DNA from: Scalesia atractyloides | Lineage: Eukaryota > Streptophyta > Magnoliopsida > Asterales > Asteraceae | Reading direction: 5' to 3' | NCBI GenBank assembly: GCA_947069175.1 | Contig: CAMTDV010000003.1 | Location: 29,724,853 to 29,788,852 of the forward strand | DNA: 64,000 nucleotides | In this document: positions 43,573 to 52,098 of the stretch, piece after piece | How positions within the stretch are numbered: position 1 is the first letter of the stretch | Layout of the letters: every line of letters starts with the position of its first letter | Position numbers and translations under genes: made by a program | Notes under the pieces: model-generated | Seen by the model: the letters and a program-made list of their open reading frames with translations, nothing else | Told to the model about the DNA's origin: nothing | Database searches by the model: none

Positions 43573-46500
43573 TTAGTTACTGGTATCGTTAGTTTGCTGC
43601 TCAGTTGCGAAGAGTTGTGGGTATTTGCTTTTCATTTGGTCCTCTCTTTCCCACGTGAACTTCGGTCCACGCTTAGAGTCCCAACGAACCTTAACGATCG
43701 GAATCTTGCTGTGCCTTCGAGTCTTGATCTCACGATCCATGATCTCGATAGGCTGTTCCACAAAGTGCAGTTGTTCATCCACTTGAATCTCATCCAATGG
43801 AATAACTAGAGTTTCATCTGATAGACACTTCTTCAGATTTGACACGTGAAACACGTTATGAACTCCACTGAGTTCGGCAGGAAGGTCTAATTGATAAGCT
43901 ACGGGTCCAATACGTTTCAAGATTACAAACGGACCTACGTACCGTGGGTTTAGTTTGCCCTGTTTTCCAAAGCGGATTACACCCTTCCAGGGTGACACCT
44001 TCAGTAGGACGCGGTCGCCTACTTGAAATTCGAGCGGTTTGCGTCGTTGATCAGCGTAGCTTTTCTGTCGATCTCGTGCCGCCGCCATGCGGTTTCTGAT
44101 TTGTACAATCTTTTTAGTAGCCTCAAGTATTAACTCAGGGCCTGTGAGTTGATTGTCACCGACTTCTGCCCAACAGACCGGTGATCTACATTTACGACCG
44201 TATAATGCCTCAAACGGTGCTGCCGAAATACTCGTATGATAACTGTTGTTATATGAGAATTCCACTAAAGGCAGGTGGATTTCCCAACTATTTCCGAAGT
44301 CTACTACGCATGCCCTAAGCATGTCTTCCAACGTCTGTATGGTCCTTTCGCTTTGACCATCAGTCTGAGGGTGATAGGCTGTGCTCATATCTAAGCGTGT
44401 TCCCAACGCTTTCTGAAGTGACTGCCAAAAGTTGGACGTGAAGCGAGCATCTCTGTCTGAGATGATGGACGTTGGCACTCCGTGCCGAGAAACTACTTCC
44501 TTAATGTAGATGCGAGTCAACTTCTCCATCTTATCTGTTTCTTTAATAGCTAGGAAGTGTGCGGACTTAGTTAAACGATCCACAATCACCCAGATGGTAT
44601 CGCAACCACCCAAAGTTCGCGGGAGTTTAGTGATGAAATCCATCGAGATCTGATCCCATTTCCACACTGGGATCTCAGGTTGTTGGAGTAGCCCTGATGG
44701 CTTTTGATACTCTACCTTGACTTTTGCACAAGTCAAACACTTACTCACGTAGGTGGCTATATCAGCTTTCATGTTGGGCCACCAATACGCAGCTTTAAGG
44801 TCTTGATACATCTTATCCGAACCAGGATGGACAGAGTATCGGGATTTGTGAGCTTCGTCCATGACTAGCTCTCTGAGGTTTCCGTAGAGAGGTACCCATA
44901 TGCGATTCATGAAATACCGGGCTCCATTGGGTTTTACTTCCCAATCGCGTTCCATTTTTCCCACCGATTCGGCCTTGATGTTTTCTTCCTTAACTGCTTC
45001 TAACTGCGTGTCGCGTATCTGTTCGGGTAACCCCGAATGAATAGTGAGCTGTAGTGCTCGTACCCGACAAGGTTTCAAGTGTTCCTTCCTACTAGGGGCA
45101 TCAGCTACCACGATAGCTTTACCCGGGTGATACCGAATGGCACACTCATAATCGTTCAAGAGTTCGACCCAGCGACGCTGTCGCATGTTCAACTCCTTCT
45201 GATCAAAGATGTGTTGGAGGCTCTTGTGGTCTGTAAAGATTGTGCACTTCGTTCCATAGAGGTCGTGTCTCCAAATCTTAAGTGCAAACACTACTGCTCC
45301 CAATTCCAGGTCATGCGTCGTGTAGTTTTTCTCGTGAACCTTCAATTGTCGCGACGCATACGCGATGACCTTATCGCGTTGCATGAGTACGCATCCCAAC
45401 CCCTGAATGGAAGCATCACAATATACTACAAAGTCATCTGTCCCTTCCGGCAAGGACAGAATGGGTGCACTGCAAAGTTTCTGTTTCAGCAATTGAAATG
45501 CCGCTTCCTGCTTGTCACCCCAAGCATACTTGATGCCTTTCTGGGTGAGGGTAGTAAGCGGTTGTGCGATCTTTGAACATCCCTCGATGAAACGTCTGTA
45601 GTAACCAGCCAAGCCCAAAAATTGGCGGATCTCCGTCGGTGTCCTGGGTGCTTCCCAGTTTTTGATAGCTTCAATCTTGGCAGGGTCGACGTGGATACCC
45701 TTTTCATTTACGATATGCCCGAGAAACTGAACTTCCTGAATCCAGAAATCACACTTCGAAGGCTTGGCATATAGCTTCTCCTGTTGAAGTAATCCTAGCA
45801 GTAATCGTAGATGTTCAGCATGTTCTTCTTCACCTTTGGAGTAGATGAGTATGTCATCGATGAACACAATGACAAACTTGTCGAGGTATGGTTTACACAC
45901 GCGGTTCATGAGGTCCATGAACACCGCGGGTGCGTTGGTGAGACCGAAGGGCATGACCAAGAACTCATAATGACCATACCGAGTACGAAATGCCGTCTTA
46001 GCGATATCCTCCTCCCTGACGCGTAGCTGGTGATAACCGGACCGTAGATCAATCTTGGAATAGTAGCTTGACCCTTGAAGTTGGTCGAAGAGATCGTCGA
46101 TGCGAGGTAACGGGTATCGGTTCTTGACAGTAACCCTGTTGAGTTCCCTGTAGTCGATGCACATGCGGAAGGTCCCGTCCTTCTTCTTGACAAAAAGGAC
46201 TGGAGCTCCCCATGGCGAAGCGCTTGGTCGGATAAATCCCTTTTCTAACAGCTCCTGAAGTTGGGTAGACAGCTCCTGCAGCTCGGCTGGAGCTAGGCGG
46301 TATGGAGCCTTGGCGATAGGAGTTGCATGGTTCGCCAATTCGATTTCAAACTCCAATTGTCGATGGGGTGGAAGACCAGGTAATTCCTCTGGGAATACAT
46401 CGGAAAATTCACGGACGACAGGGATATCTTCTATACGTTTCTCGTCCTTAGGCTGTTCGGTAACCAGTGCGAGTAAAGCGAAGGAGTTCTTCCTCCGAAG

Positions 46501-46746
46501 ATACTTCTGCGCTTGCATGTAAGAGATGATGTTGGTGACGGCGCTTGCCTTATCGCCCCTTACCGTCAAGATTTCGTCGTTAGAGAGCGGAATATGGATA
46601 GATTTTTCGAAGCAGAGGACTTCAGCTCGGACGTCGGATAGCCAGTCCATTCCGACTTCCGCATCAAAACTACCCAGGGTAGTTGTCATCAGATCAATGG
46701 TAAAAGTGTGACCCGCGAGTTTGAGTTGACAGCCGGATACTATATG
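43573..46746 (-). CDS. Gypsy-3 RT-RNase H-integrase, intact frame, truncated 5'
   Basis: An uninterrupted frame starts within the solo LTR (first ATG at 46794, so residues 1-16 are LTR-derived) and runs to 43573, 1073 residues. RT: MCIDYRELN and active site FIDD at residues 311-314. RNase H: Asp460, Glu497, Asp522 and Asp565, although the last motif is ADAPSR instead of ADALSR. Integrase: zinc ligands His649, His656, Cys686, Cys689; triad Asp719, Asp780, Glu816 with the expected 35-residue Asp-Glu spacing. GPY/F module RYVGPF at 951-956 and chromodomain-like tail about 1011-1062. All catalytic residues are present. It is cut off from gag-protease by the solo LTR, so normal expression is unlikely. 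Confidence 0.93.
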   Translation of the reverse strand, partial: HIVSGCQLKLAGHTFTIDLMTTTLGSFDAEVGMDWLSDVRAEVLCFEKSIHIPLSNDEILTVRGDKASAVTNIISYMQAQKYLRRKNSFALLALVTEQPKDEKRIEDIPVVREFSDVFPEELPGLPPHRQLEFEIELANHATPIAKAPYRLAPAELQELSTQLQELLEKGFIRPSASPWGAPVLFVKKKDGTFRMCIDYRELNRVTVKNRYPLPRIDDLFDQLQGSSYYSKIDLRSGYHQLRVREEDIAKTAFRTRYGHYEFLVMPFGLTNAPAVFMDLMNRVCKPYLDKFVIVFIDDILIYSKGEEEHAEHLRLLLGLLQQEKLYAKPSKCDFWIQEVQFLGHIVNEKGIHVDPAKIEAIKNWEAPRTPTEIRQFLGLAGYYRRFIEGCSKIAQPLTTLTQKGIKYAWGDKQEAAFQLLKQKLCSAPILSLPEGTDDFVVYCDASIQGLGCVLMQRDKVIAYASRQLKVHEKNYTTHDLELGAVVFALKIWRHDLYGTKCTIFTDHKSLQHIFDQKELNMRQRRWVELLNDYECAIRYHPGKAIVVADAPSRKEHLKPCRVRALQLTIHSGLPEQIRDTQLEAVKEENIKAESVGKMERDWEVKPNGARYFMNRIWVPLYGNLRELVMDEAHKSRYSVHPGSDKMYQDLKAAYWWPNMKADIATYVSKCLTCAKVKVEYQKPSGLLQQPEIPVWKWDQISMDFITKLPRTLGGCDTIWVIVDRLTKSAHFLAIKETDKMEKLTRIYIKEVVSRHGVPTSIISDRDARFTSNFWQSLQKALGTRLDMSTAYHPQTDGQSERTIQTLEDMLRACVVDFGNSWEIHLPLVEFSYNNSYHTSISAAPFEALYGRKCRSPVCWAEVGDNQLTGPELILEATKKIVQIRNRMAAARDRQKSYADQRRKPLEFQVGDRVLLKVSPWKGVIRFGKQGKLNPRYVGPFVILKRIGPVAYQLDLPAELSGVHNVFHVSNLKKCLSDETLVIPLDEIQVDEQLHFVEQPIEIMDREIKTRRHSKIPIVKVRWDSKRGPKFTWEREDQMKSKYPQLFATEQQTNDTSN

Positions 46747-46930
46747 TGTAACATTTGTAAAAATCGGGTCTCCAAAACCCGCTCCGTTTTGCAAACTTGT
46801 ACCAAGTTATGAAATTTCATTAATTATTTATGATTATTTTGGGTTTAAACATTTCATAATTAATAAATAAACTAAACCATAAAAATTATATTTGATAAAA
46901 AGTTAAAATAAAATAAATAAAAACCTTTTG

Positions 46931-47006
46931 TAGCTGCCGGGACTCGAACCCGGGTCAGCTGTCTCCAACGATTTATCATTTGCTTCCCAAACCACTCCGC
47001 CACCAA
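46931..47006 (-). ncRNA. Reversed tRNA-like module in U3 (plus solo LTR)
   Basis: On the minus strand, TGGCGGAGTGGT (complement of 46991-47002) is an excellent Pol III A box of the Ser/Leu type. GGTTCGAGTCC (complement of 46940-46950) is a perfect B box inside a five-pair T-arm CCGGG/CCCGG. Spacing is about 40 bp. The module lies 184-259 bp from the LTR start, reversed relative to the LTR, as in the other solo copy. The acceptor stem is not evident, so it is not called a functional tRNA. Confidence 0.65.
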
Positions 47007-47835
47007 GTGTTTTCTGTTAACCTTAGGAAAACAATTTGGTCTTATACGCAAACACGAATCAACCGTTAATGTCATCTGAATAACGGAAATCGGTAAACTG
47101 ATCGCCAAATCAGTTCAACTTCGTCTGGCTAGCTTATAACCGATGAATATCGGTTTCTAATTAAGTCCAAATTGAATGAACTTAAAGTTTCGGTTTTTGA
47201 AACCGAAAAGTTATCAAACTCCGATTAATTCAGGTTCCAATCATTTATGCGATTCAGAACCGTCCCAACTACACTCCATTTCCTTTTCGTCACGTTTTCA
47301 AGTCATTTGAGCACCAAAAATTGTTCGCCGGAATTCTCTGCAGAAATCGCCGGAAAACCGTGTTCAACACAAACCGGTAAGATATTCCTCCTTTGCGGTT
47401 TCAATCTATTGTTAGGACTCTACTAACATTAATCCATCACTCAAAATCAGTCACAGAAGACTTTTCTGGATTTTTGTGTTCGCCGGAGAAATTCTGGAAT
47501 TCGCCGGAAACTCGCTAGTTAACGGTAAGCACATTCAATCGTACTAATAATCCATGTACTCTGGTTCAATTTCAAATCTAATTCCTTAATTCTGTTGCTA
47601 GACCCTCCCAGCCGAAGGTTCAAAAACAGAGCTGTCTGTTCCCGCCGGACTCCCTAAGGAAGACGACCTGTCCGGTATTTTATTTCCCCAAACTGTTCGG
47701 TTTTGTACATTCAAGCTAGTCGTCATGTTTAGTAATTAGTTAAACCATGAACCAGATGATTGAGTAAAGTCGGTAATTGTAATGAAGAAGACGAACTTAA
47801 AAACGGGATAAAAGTAATTAAAATTCGGATAATAA

Positions 47836-47905
47836 ACGGGTTAGACACACAGTCCAGCGGTGGACTGTGTGCAAAGTTTATATACAAGTCCAGAGTTCGA
47901 TCCTT
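47836..47905 (+). ncRNA. tRNA-like module M1 (plus solo LTR)
   Basis: It begins AACGGGTTAGACACACAG. A perfect 10-bp hairpin CACACAGTCC / GGACTGTGTG encloses AGCGGT. The B-box-like GAGTTCGATCC is at 47893-47903. The A box is degenerate (CAGTCCAGCGG). Confidence 0.55.
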
Positions 47906-48002
47906 ACTACACACACGCTTTACGTAATAACATTTCTTTTTATTCATGAACTAACCGGGTTAGAGCGAGTAGTTGTTAAGTATAATATAAATCAATAATA
48001 TA

Positions 48003-48075
48003 ACCGGGTTAGACACACAGTCCAGCGGTGGACTGTGTGCAAGATAAACTTCATAGCGCGCGTTCGAACCCTGTC
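48003..48075 (+). ncRNA. tRNA-like module M2 (plus solo LTR)
   Basis: It begins AACCGGGTTAGACACACAG, 167 bp after M1, with the same perfect hairpin. The B-box region reads GCGTTCGAACC at 48060-48070. M1 and M2 are close copies in their 5' half and differ in the middle. Confidence 0.55.
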
Positions 48076-48171
48076 CCAAGCACCGGTCATTTGAATTAAA
48101 ACGTTTTTGTAAATAAAGGTATTTTCGGTTAAGGCGAATAAGTATATAAATATAATTAAAACTGAGTTTCT

Positions 48172-48253
48172 AACGGGTTAGTCACGTAGCTCAGTTGGTA
48201 GAGCTACGTGCACGTGAACTGAAGGTCACCGGTTCGAATCCCGCTTGGCGCAA
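48172..48253 (+). ncRNA. tRNA-like module M3 with perfect A and B boxes
   Basis: It is 169 bp after M2. The A box TAGCTCAGTTGG (48187-48198) and B box GGTTCGAATCC (48231-48241) both match the Pol III consensus and are 32 bp apart. A perfect 10-bp hairpin CACGTAGCTC / GAGCTACGTG surrounds the A box. GAACTGAAGGTC before the T-arm resembles the anticodon/variable region of tRNA-Phe. A run of eight T (48305-48312) could stop Pol III. The acceptor stem does not pair, so it is a tRNA-derived element rather than a tRNA gene. Confidence 0.65.
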
Positions 48254-48812
48254 ACATTTACCGCTGACCGAACCGGTCAACGGTCAAACAGTAAAATAAT
48301 AATATTTTTTTTATATATTTATTTGTTTATTTTAATTTAAAAATCAATTAAAAATACTTAAAAATAACATTTTTAAGGATAGAAAATAGCCATAAACTCA
48401 CAAAAATATATCTAAAAATCCCATTAAAATCTTTGATAAAATCCATCCATTTAATATATTTTTCCATTATTATTTAGGTTAGTGTTTCCTCGTTGTCTCG
48501 CTTCGTCTAAATCGTGCGCATCTCACCATCTCAAATTCAACGCACCCAATGTGAGTGAACCCTACAAATTCCCCGTTTTAATCACGTTTTTGGGGTGTAT
48601 CATGTGTCTTGTTCATTTACATATTATAACCAAGTTATTGTGCATATATCATATCATGACATGTGTATTAGTTTGTTGCTGTTAAGTAGTTATTATTGTA
48701 TGCAAATTATTATTTCAATACATGCAATTGCCGAGGCCGTGGCTCCCCATCCATCGAGGTTGAGTTGGATCCCCATTTAATTATGCGGTTGATCTTGGCG
48801 TGCCCGCACGAT

Positions 48813-49050
48813 CGGCTCCGTTTGATTGAGCCTTGATCGGTCATTTCATTTTACATTTCAATACATGCAATACGCTCGGCTCCGTTTGATTGAGCCTTGA
48901 GTGCACAGTTCAATTTACATTTCCAGTTCATGCAATACGTTCGGCTCCGTTTGATTGAGCCTTGAGCGCACAGTTCAATTTACATTTCCAGTTCATGCAA
49001 TACGATCGGCTCCGTTTGATTGAGCCTTGATCGCACAGTTCAATTATGTT
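48813..49050 (+). repeat. 65-bp tandem repeat, four copies
   Basis: CGGCTCCGTTTGATTGAGCC starts at 48813, 48877, 48942 and 49007 (periods 64-65 bp). Units include TTCATGCAATACG and CAGTTCAATT. The other two LTR copies of this family have a single unit (about 22794 and 23808), so expansion is specific to this copy. Confidence 0.9.
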
Positions 49051-49496
49051 AATTGTTATATGATGTTGGTATGTTCATGTATGCTATCGATTGTTAATTG
49101 ATGTTTGCCAATGTTTGATTTCATACATGTGCTCTTTTATGATTATGCACAATATTTTATTGATAAACTAACCAGAAAATCATTATCAAATGTTTATCTA
49201 TAAGGTTCACTCGCCAACTTATGTTGACCCAAAAACCTCCTATTTTACACATGATACAGGTGAACCAGCAGCAGCTAGGAACACATAGGACCTGGATTAT
49301 AAGAAATAAAACGATTTAGTTTTTGGATTATTATGTTTGGTTGTTTTTCCCTTGTAATGAATGAACATGTTTGGATGTTTGAGCAATGTAACATTGACTT
49401 CATTTAATTATGAAACATAATAGTAAATGTCATGTGCTTTGGTGATAACCCAATTATGCCCCGACTCTTATTTCCGCTGCGGGTCGGGGTGTGACA

Positions 49497-50783
49497 ATAT
49501 GGGTCACATTTACAGAATTACCATCGGCTAATTCTATAACATAAGGGGTCTCTAATGGTTTAGGCGTGAGATTTAAGTTCTTCCTAAAAGACTCAGATAT
49601 AAAGCTCCTATCCGCACCCGTATAAAAAAGCACAGTAGCAAAATGTTCATTAAGGGGAAACTTACCGGTGACCACGTTCGAGTCGTTTCTGGCCTCTCCG
49701 CAGCCCAATGTAAATGCGCGACCTTTGGCACCTCCTGTGCCACCATTTCCATTATTGTTGTTATTATTGTTATTGTGGTTATTGTGGTTGTGGTTGTTCC
49801 CACCATTGTTGTTGTTGTTACGCAGCTGTGGGCAGTCTCTTTTGAAATGAGCCGTGCTACCACACTCATAGCATCCCCGGTGAACACCCTGCTGTTGGCC
49901 CTGGGGTTGATTTTGGTTTTGTCGAGACATGATTTCCCCACGACAATCCTTTGCCGCATGTCCTACCTTGCCACATCGTTGGCAGCGATTCCCGGCACAA
50001 GGGCCGTGATGATGAAGATTACAGCGATTGCACTGCGGCTTTCGACCTGCATAGCCTCTTGCGTTCTGGTTGTTGTTGTTGTTGGCGGGCTGATTTTGGT
50101 GACCCCGGTGGCTGTTGTAATTATTAAACCGTTTCTGGTTCCCCTGTTGTGGCTGGGATGACGAAGACTGTCGAACAGTTGAGTCTTCAAACTTTCTTTT
50201 ATTATCAGGGGCGACTTCAGTTGTACCCCGAGTTGGCAACTTCTTTTGTTCCATCGCCTTATCGGTGAGTTTGTGCGCCAATCGGATTGCTTGATGTTCA
50301 GTTGCAGGGTTACTAGCCATTACCATACCCTGAATCTCCGGAACCAGACCCCCAAGGTAAAACTCGAGTCGTTTTTCCACAGTGTTAGCCAGATCGGGAC
50401 ATAGAAATACCAAGTCGTGATGTTTCGCTGTGTATGCTTCGATTTCAGATCCCACCATCTTGTGGTTCCATAAGGCTTGCTCCAACTATTGCACTCTGTC
50501 TCGTGGACAGTACTCCTCTTTGATTAGGGCCTTAAACTCGGCCCAGGCCATTGCATTTGCAGCAATAAGTCCGCGCGTTTGGACTTGTGCATTCCACCAA
50601 GTTAGTGCCCCATCTTCCAGTGTTGAGGCTGCATACTTGACCTTGTTTGCCTCTAGACAGTTGCACATTTCAAATACTGATTCAGATTTTCGATCCAGCG
50701 GACCAGTCCTATGGGCCCTTCTGCCCCCGAGAATTTGCTTGGTTTCGCGTCGAGGAACATCTTGTAGGGGTTAAATCCCCCTC
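49497..50783 (-). pseudogene. Gypsy-3 gag (main exon) and protease
   Basis: Read from 50783 downward it encodes GGFNPYKMFLDAKPSKFSG, TLEDGALTWWNAQVQTRGL and WAEFKALIKEEYCPRD, a typical Gag capsid. A one-base deletion near 50690 shifts the frame and TAG at 50486-50488 ends it (DRVQ-stop-LEQ; related elements have Lys here). The remaining 343-residue frame has three zinc knuckles (CNRCNLHHHGPC, CQRCGKVGHAAKDC, CYECGSTAHFKRDC) and an Asn-rich run at 222-246. The protease motif is YTGAD, so the catalytic Asp is replaced by Tyr. Coding ends at 49497 in the solo LTR. Confidence 0.9.
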
Positions 50784-50866
50784 CTGCTGACAGAGGACAG
50801 GTAGTCAGCGAGGAATTCTACTAGCCCAACTATTAGATTTTCACATGAAAATTTAATAATGGTTAC
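50784..50866 (-). other. Candidate 83-bp GT-AG intron in Gypsy-3 gag
   Basis: Between the first gag codons and the capsid there is a segment with donor CAG-GTAACC and acceptor GTCAGCAG-GA, a CTGAC branch-like motif near the acceptor and in-frame stops. Removing it joins ...Pro-Ala to Gly-Gly-Gly-Phe-Asn in frame, as expected for this Gag. Splicing is inferred. Confidence 0.45.
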
Positions 50867-50975
50867 CTGCCGGTTGGTTCTGAACACCCGCTAGAGCCGC
50901 GTTCACGTGCTCTTGAATCATTGTAGCTAGTTCCTCGGGCGTCATGTTAAGGTTTCCACGTCGTCCAGTTGCCAT
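50867..50975 (-). CDS. Gypsy-3 gag first exon
   Basis: It starts at the minus-strand ATG whose first base is 50975 and encodes MATGRRGNLNMTPEELATMI followed by QEHVNAALAGVQNQPAG. Such short helical N-termini (EELATMIQEHV) are typical of Tekay-like Gag. It is separated from the capsid coding region by the 83-bp candidate intron. Confidence 0.6.
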
Positions 50976-51235
50976 TTAGATCTTCGAAAAACAACATAAA
51001 CACACCCCGATAAGTCTAAATGTCCAATATAGTTATCCTACTTCGTACTTAAATAATTATCAAGTTATGTCAACTCAAATATATTAAATAGTCAAAAGAA
51101 ATACTTGATTAAATGAAGTTTCAACGTCTTACAAAGTGCCAACCAAACATATGAATTCACTATAAAGTCTCGAGTTTAAACACATGTGGGAAAATAAATA
51201 GACTGAAGGAAAGTAAATAAAATAAGCGAGACGTG

Positions 51236-51892
51236 TCAGTCGTCTACGTCTCCATCCCCCAGATCACTATCGTTGCCATCATCCTGCGCGGCATTCCCGA
51301 CTTCTACAGCTGGGTCCTCTTCCGGATCCTCCTCTGGATCCTCTTCTGGATCCTCCTCTGGATCCTCTTCAGGTTCCTCCTCTGGATCCTCTTCCGGATC
51401 CTCCTCTACCGGCACTGGAGGGGCCGGTGCTGGTGCAGGTGCTTGATTTTGTTCTAGCTCCTGAATTCTCCAACTAGATTCCAGGACTCTGTCTTCGAGC
51501 CAGTCGGCTCTTATCTGCTCAGCACGCATATCTCTGGCTAAGGTGTTACGAGCTATCTTACTCGTATGTTGCTCTTCCTCGAGTGAGCCAGTTTTACCTG
51601 TCAATTGTCGTATCATCCATCCCTGTGCTAGGATGGTTTCCTGCATTCTTTCTAATTGTTCTTGTTGTTTCTGTATCATATTTCGAAGTAGGTCATTTCC
51701 TACTTCTACAGAGTTAACCGGTTTGACCGGCACAGCGATGATTGGGCGTGATGACGACTCCTCCCCCAGAGCGAGCCTTTTCCTCGCGGCTGAGCGTGTC
51801 TCCACGCCATAAGATGGTAAGGGTTCCACCATAGGTGCCTTTCCTGGCGCTCTTGGTGGCGTAAGTTTGTCGGATGATGATGATGATGACAT
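51236..51892 (-). CDS. Acidic coiled-coil ORF upstream of Gypsy-3 gag
   Basis: This 218-residue intact frame lies between PBS and gag. Residues 1-60 are Ser/Pro/Arg-rich with VETRSAARKR. About 65-150 is strongly helical and probably coiled coil (MIQKQQEQLERMQETI, RDMRAEQIRADWLEDRVLE). After a Pro/Ala hinge comes an acidic repeat of seven or more EEDPEEDP-type units, then an Asp-rich end. I do not recognise a family. It could be an N-terminal Gag partner made from its own start, or an accessory protein. It is separated from gag by about 260 bp, and its intact frame next to a broken gag is notable. Confidence 0.65.
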   Translation of the reverse strand: MSSSSSSDKLTPPRAPGKAPMVEPLPSYGVETRSAARKRLALGEESSSRPIIAVPVKPVNSVEVGNDLLRNMIQKQQEQLERMQETILAQGWMIRQLTGKTGSLEEEQHTSKIARNTLARDMRAEQIRADWLEDRVLESSWRIQELEQNQAPAPAPAPPVPVEEDPEEDPEEEPEEDPEEDPEEDPEEDPEEDPAVEVGNAAQDDGNDSDLGDGDVDD

Positions 51893-52082
51893 TGCCTGTT
51901 AGGTTGTGTAGTTAGTTACGAGTTGTTTTCATTTCTTATTATGAAGTCATAATCTACATAACACAGTTGTGGTACATCACAGAACAAGATATAACAGTTC
52001 AGTGCCAAACTACGTCTAGTGTCGTGTATTCAGCTATAGTTTAGGTCTACTTTTAATGCAAACCTGGTTCTCTATAGCTAGT

Positions 52083-52095
52083 GGCTCTGATACCA
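52083..52095 (-). other. Primer-binding site of Gypsy-3 (tRNA-iMet)
   Basis: TGGTATCAGAGCC on the minus strand lies three bases inside the 5' LTR (52099). Confidence 0.95.
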
Positions 52096-52098
52096 ATC

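Larger units (their letters stand above)
46747..49496 (+). mobile_element. Solo Gypsy LTR with tRNA-like array, plus strand
   Basis: This 2750-bp LTR runs from TGTAACATTTG to GGGGTGTGACA, with the exact TSD ATATG at 46742-46746 and 49497-49501. It belongs to the same family as 23353-25644 and lies in the protease/RT region of Gypsy-3. It carries one reversed tRNA-like module (46931-47006), three forward modules (47836-48250), a four-copy 65-bp tandem repeat (48813-49050) and splice signals (donor GGTAAGA at 47377, acceptor ACAG ending 49259). No internal sequence remains. Confidence 0.94.

Noticed and set aside
45079..45576. + strand ORF of 165 codons
   Set aside because: It is a shadow of the intact Gypsy-3 pol frame on the other strand.
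48172..48253. Functional tRNA gene (Phe-like) at M3
   Set aside because: A and B boxes are perfect, but the acceptor and anticodon stems do not pair, so I call it tRNA-like only.
48813..49050. CRISPR-like regular repeats
   Set aside because: The spacers are themselves repeated and this is a plant LTR; it is an ordinary tandem repeat.
49643..50161. + strand ORF of 172 codons rich in Val/Ile
   Set aside because: It is the antisense of the Asn-rich and zinc-knuckle region of Gypsy-3 gag.
51233..51457. + strand ORF with repeated LLWILFRILL, resembling a membrane protein
   Set aside because: It is the antisense of the EEDP acidic repeat.
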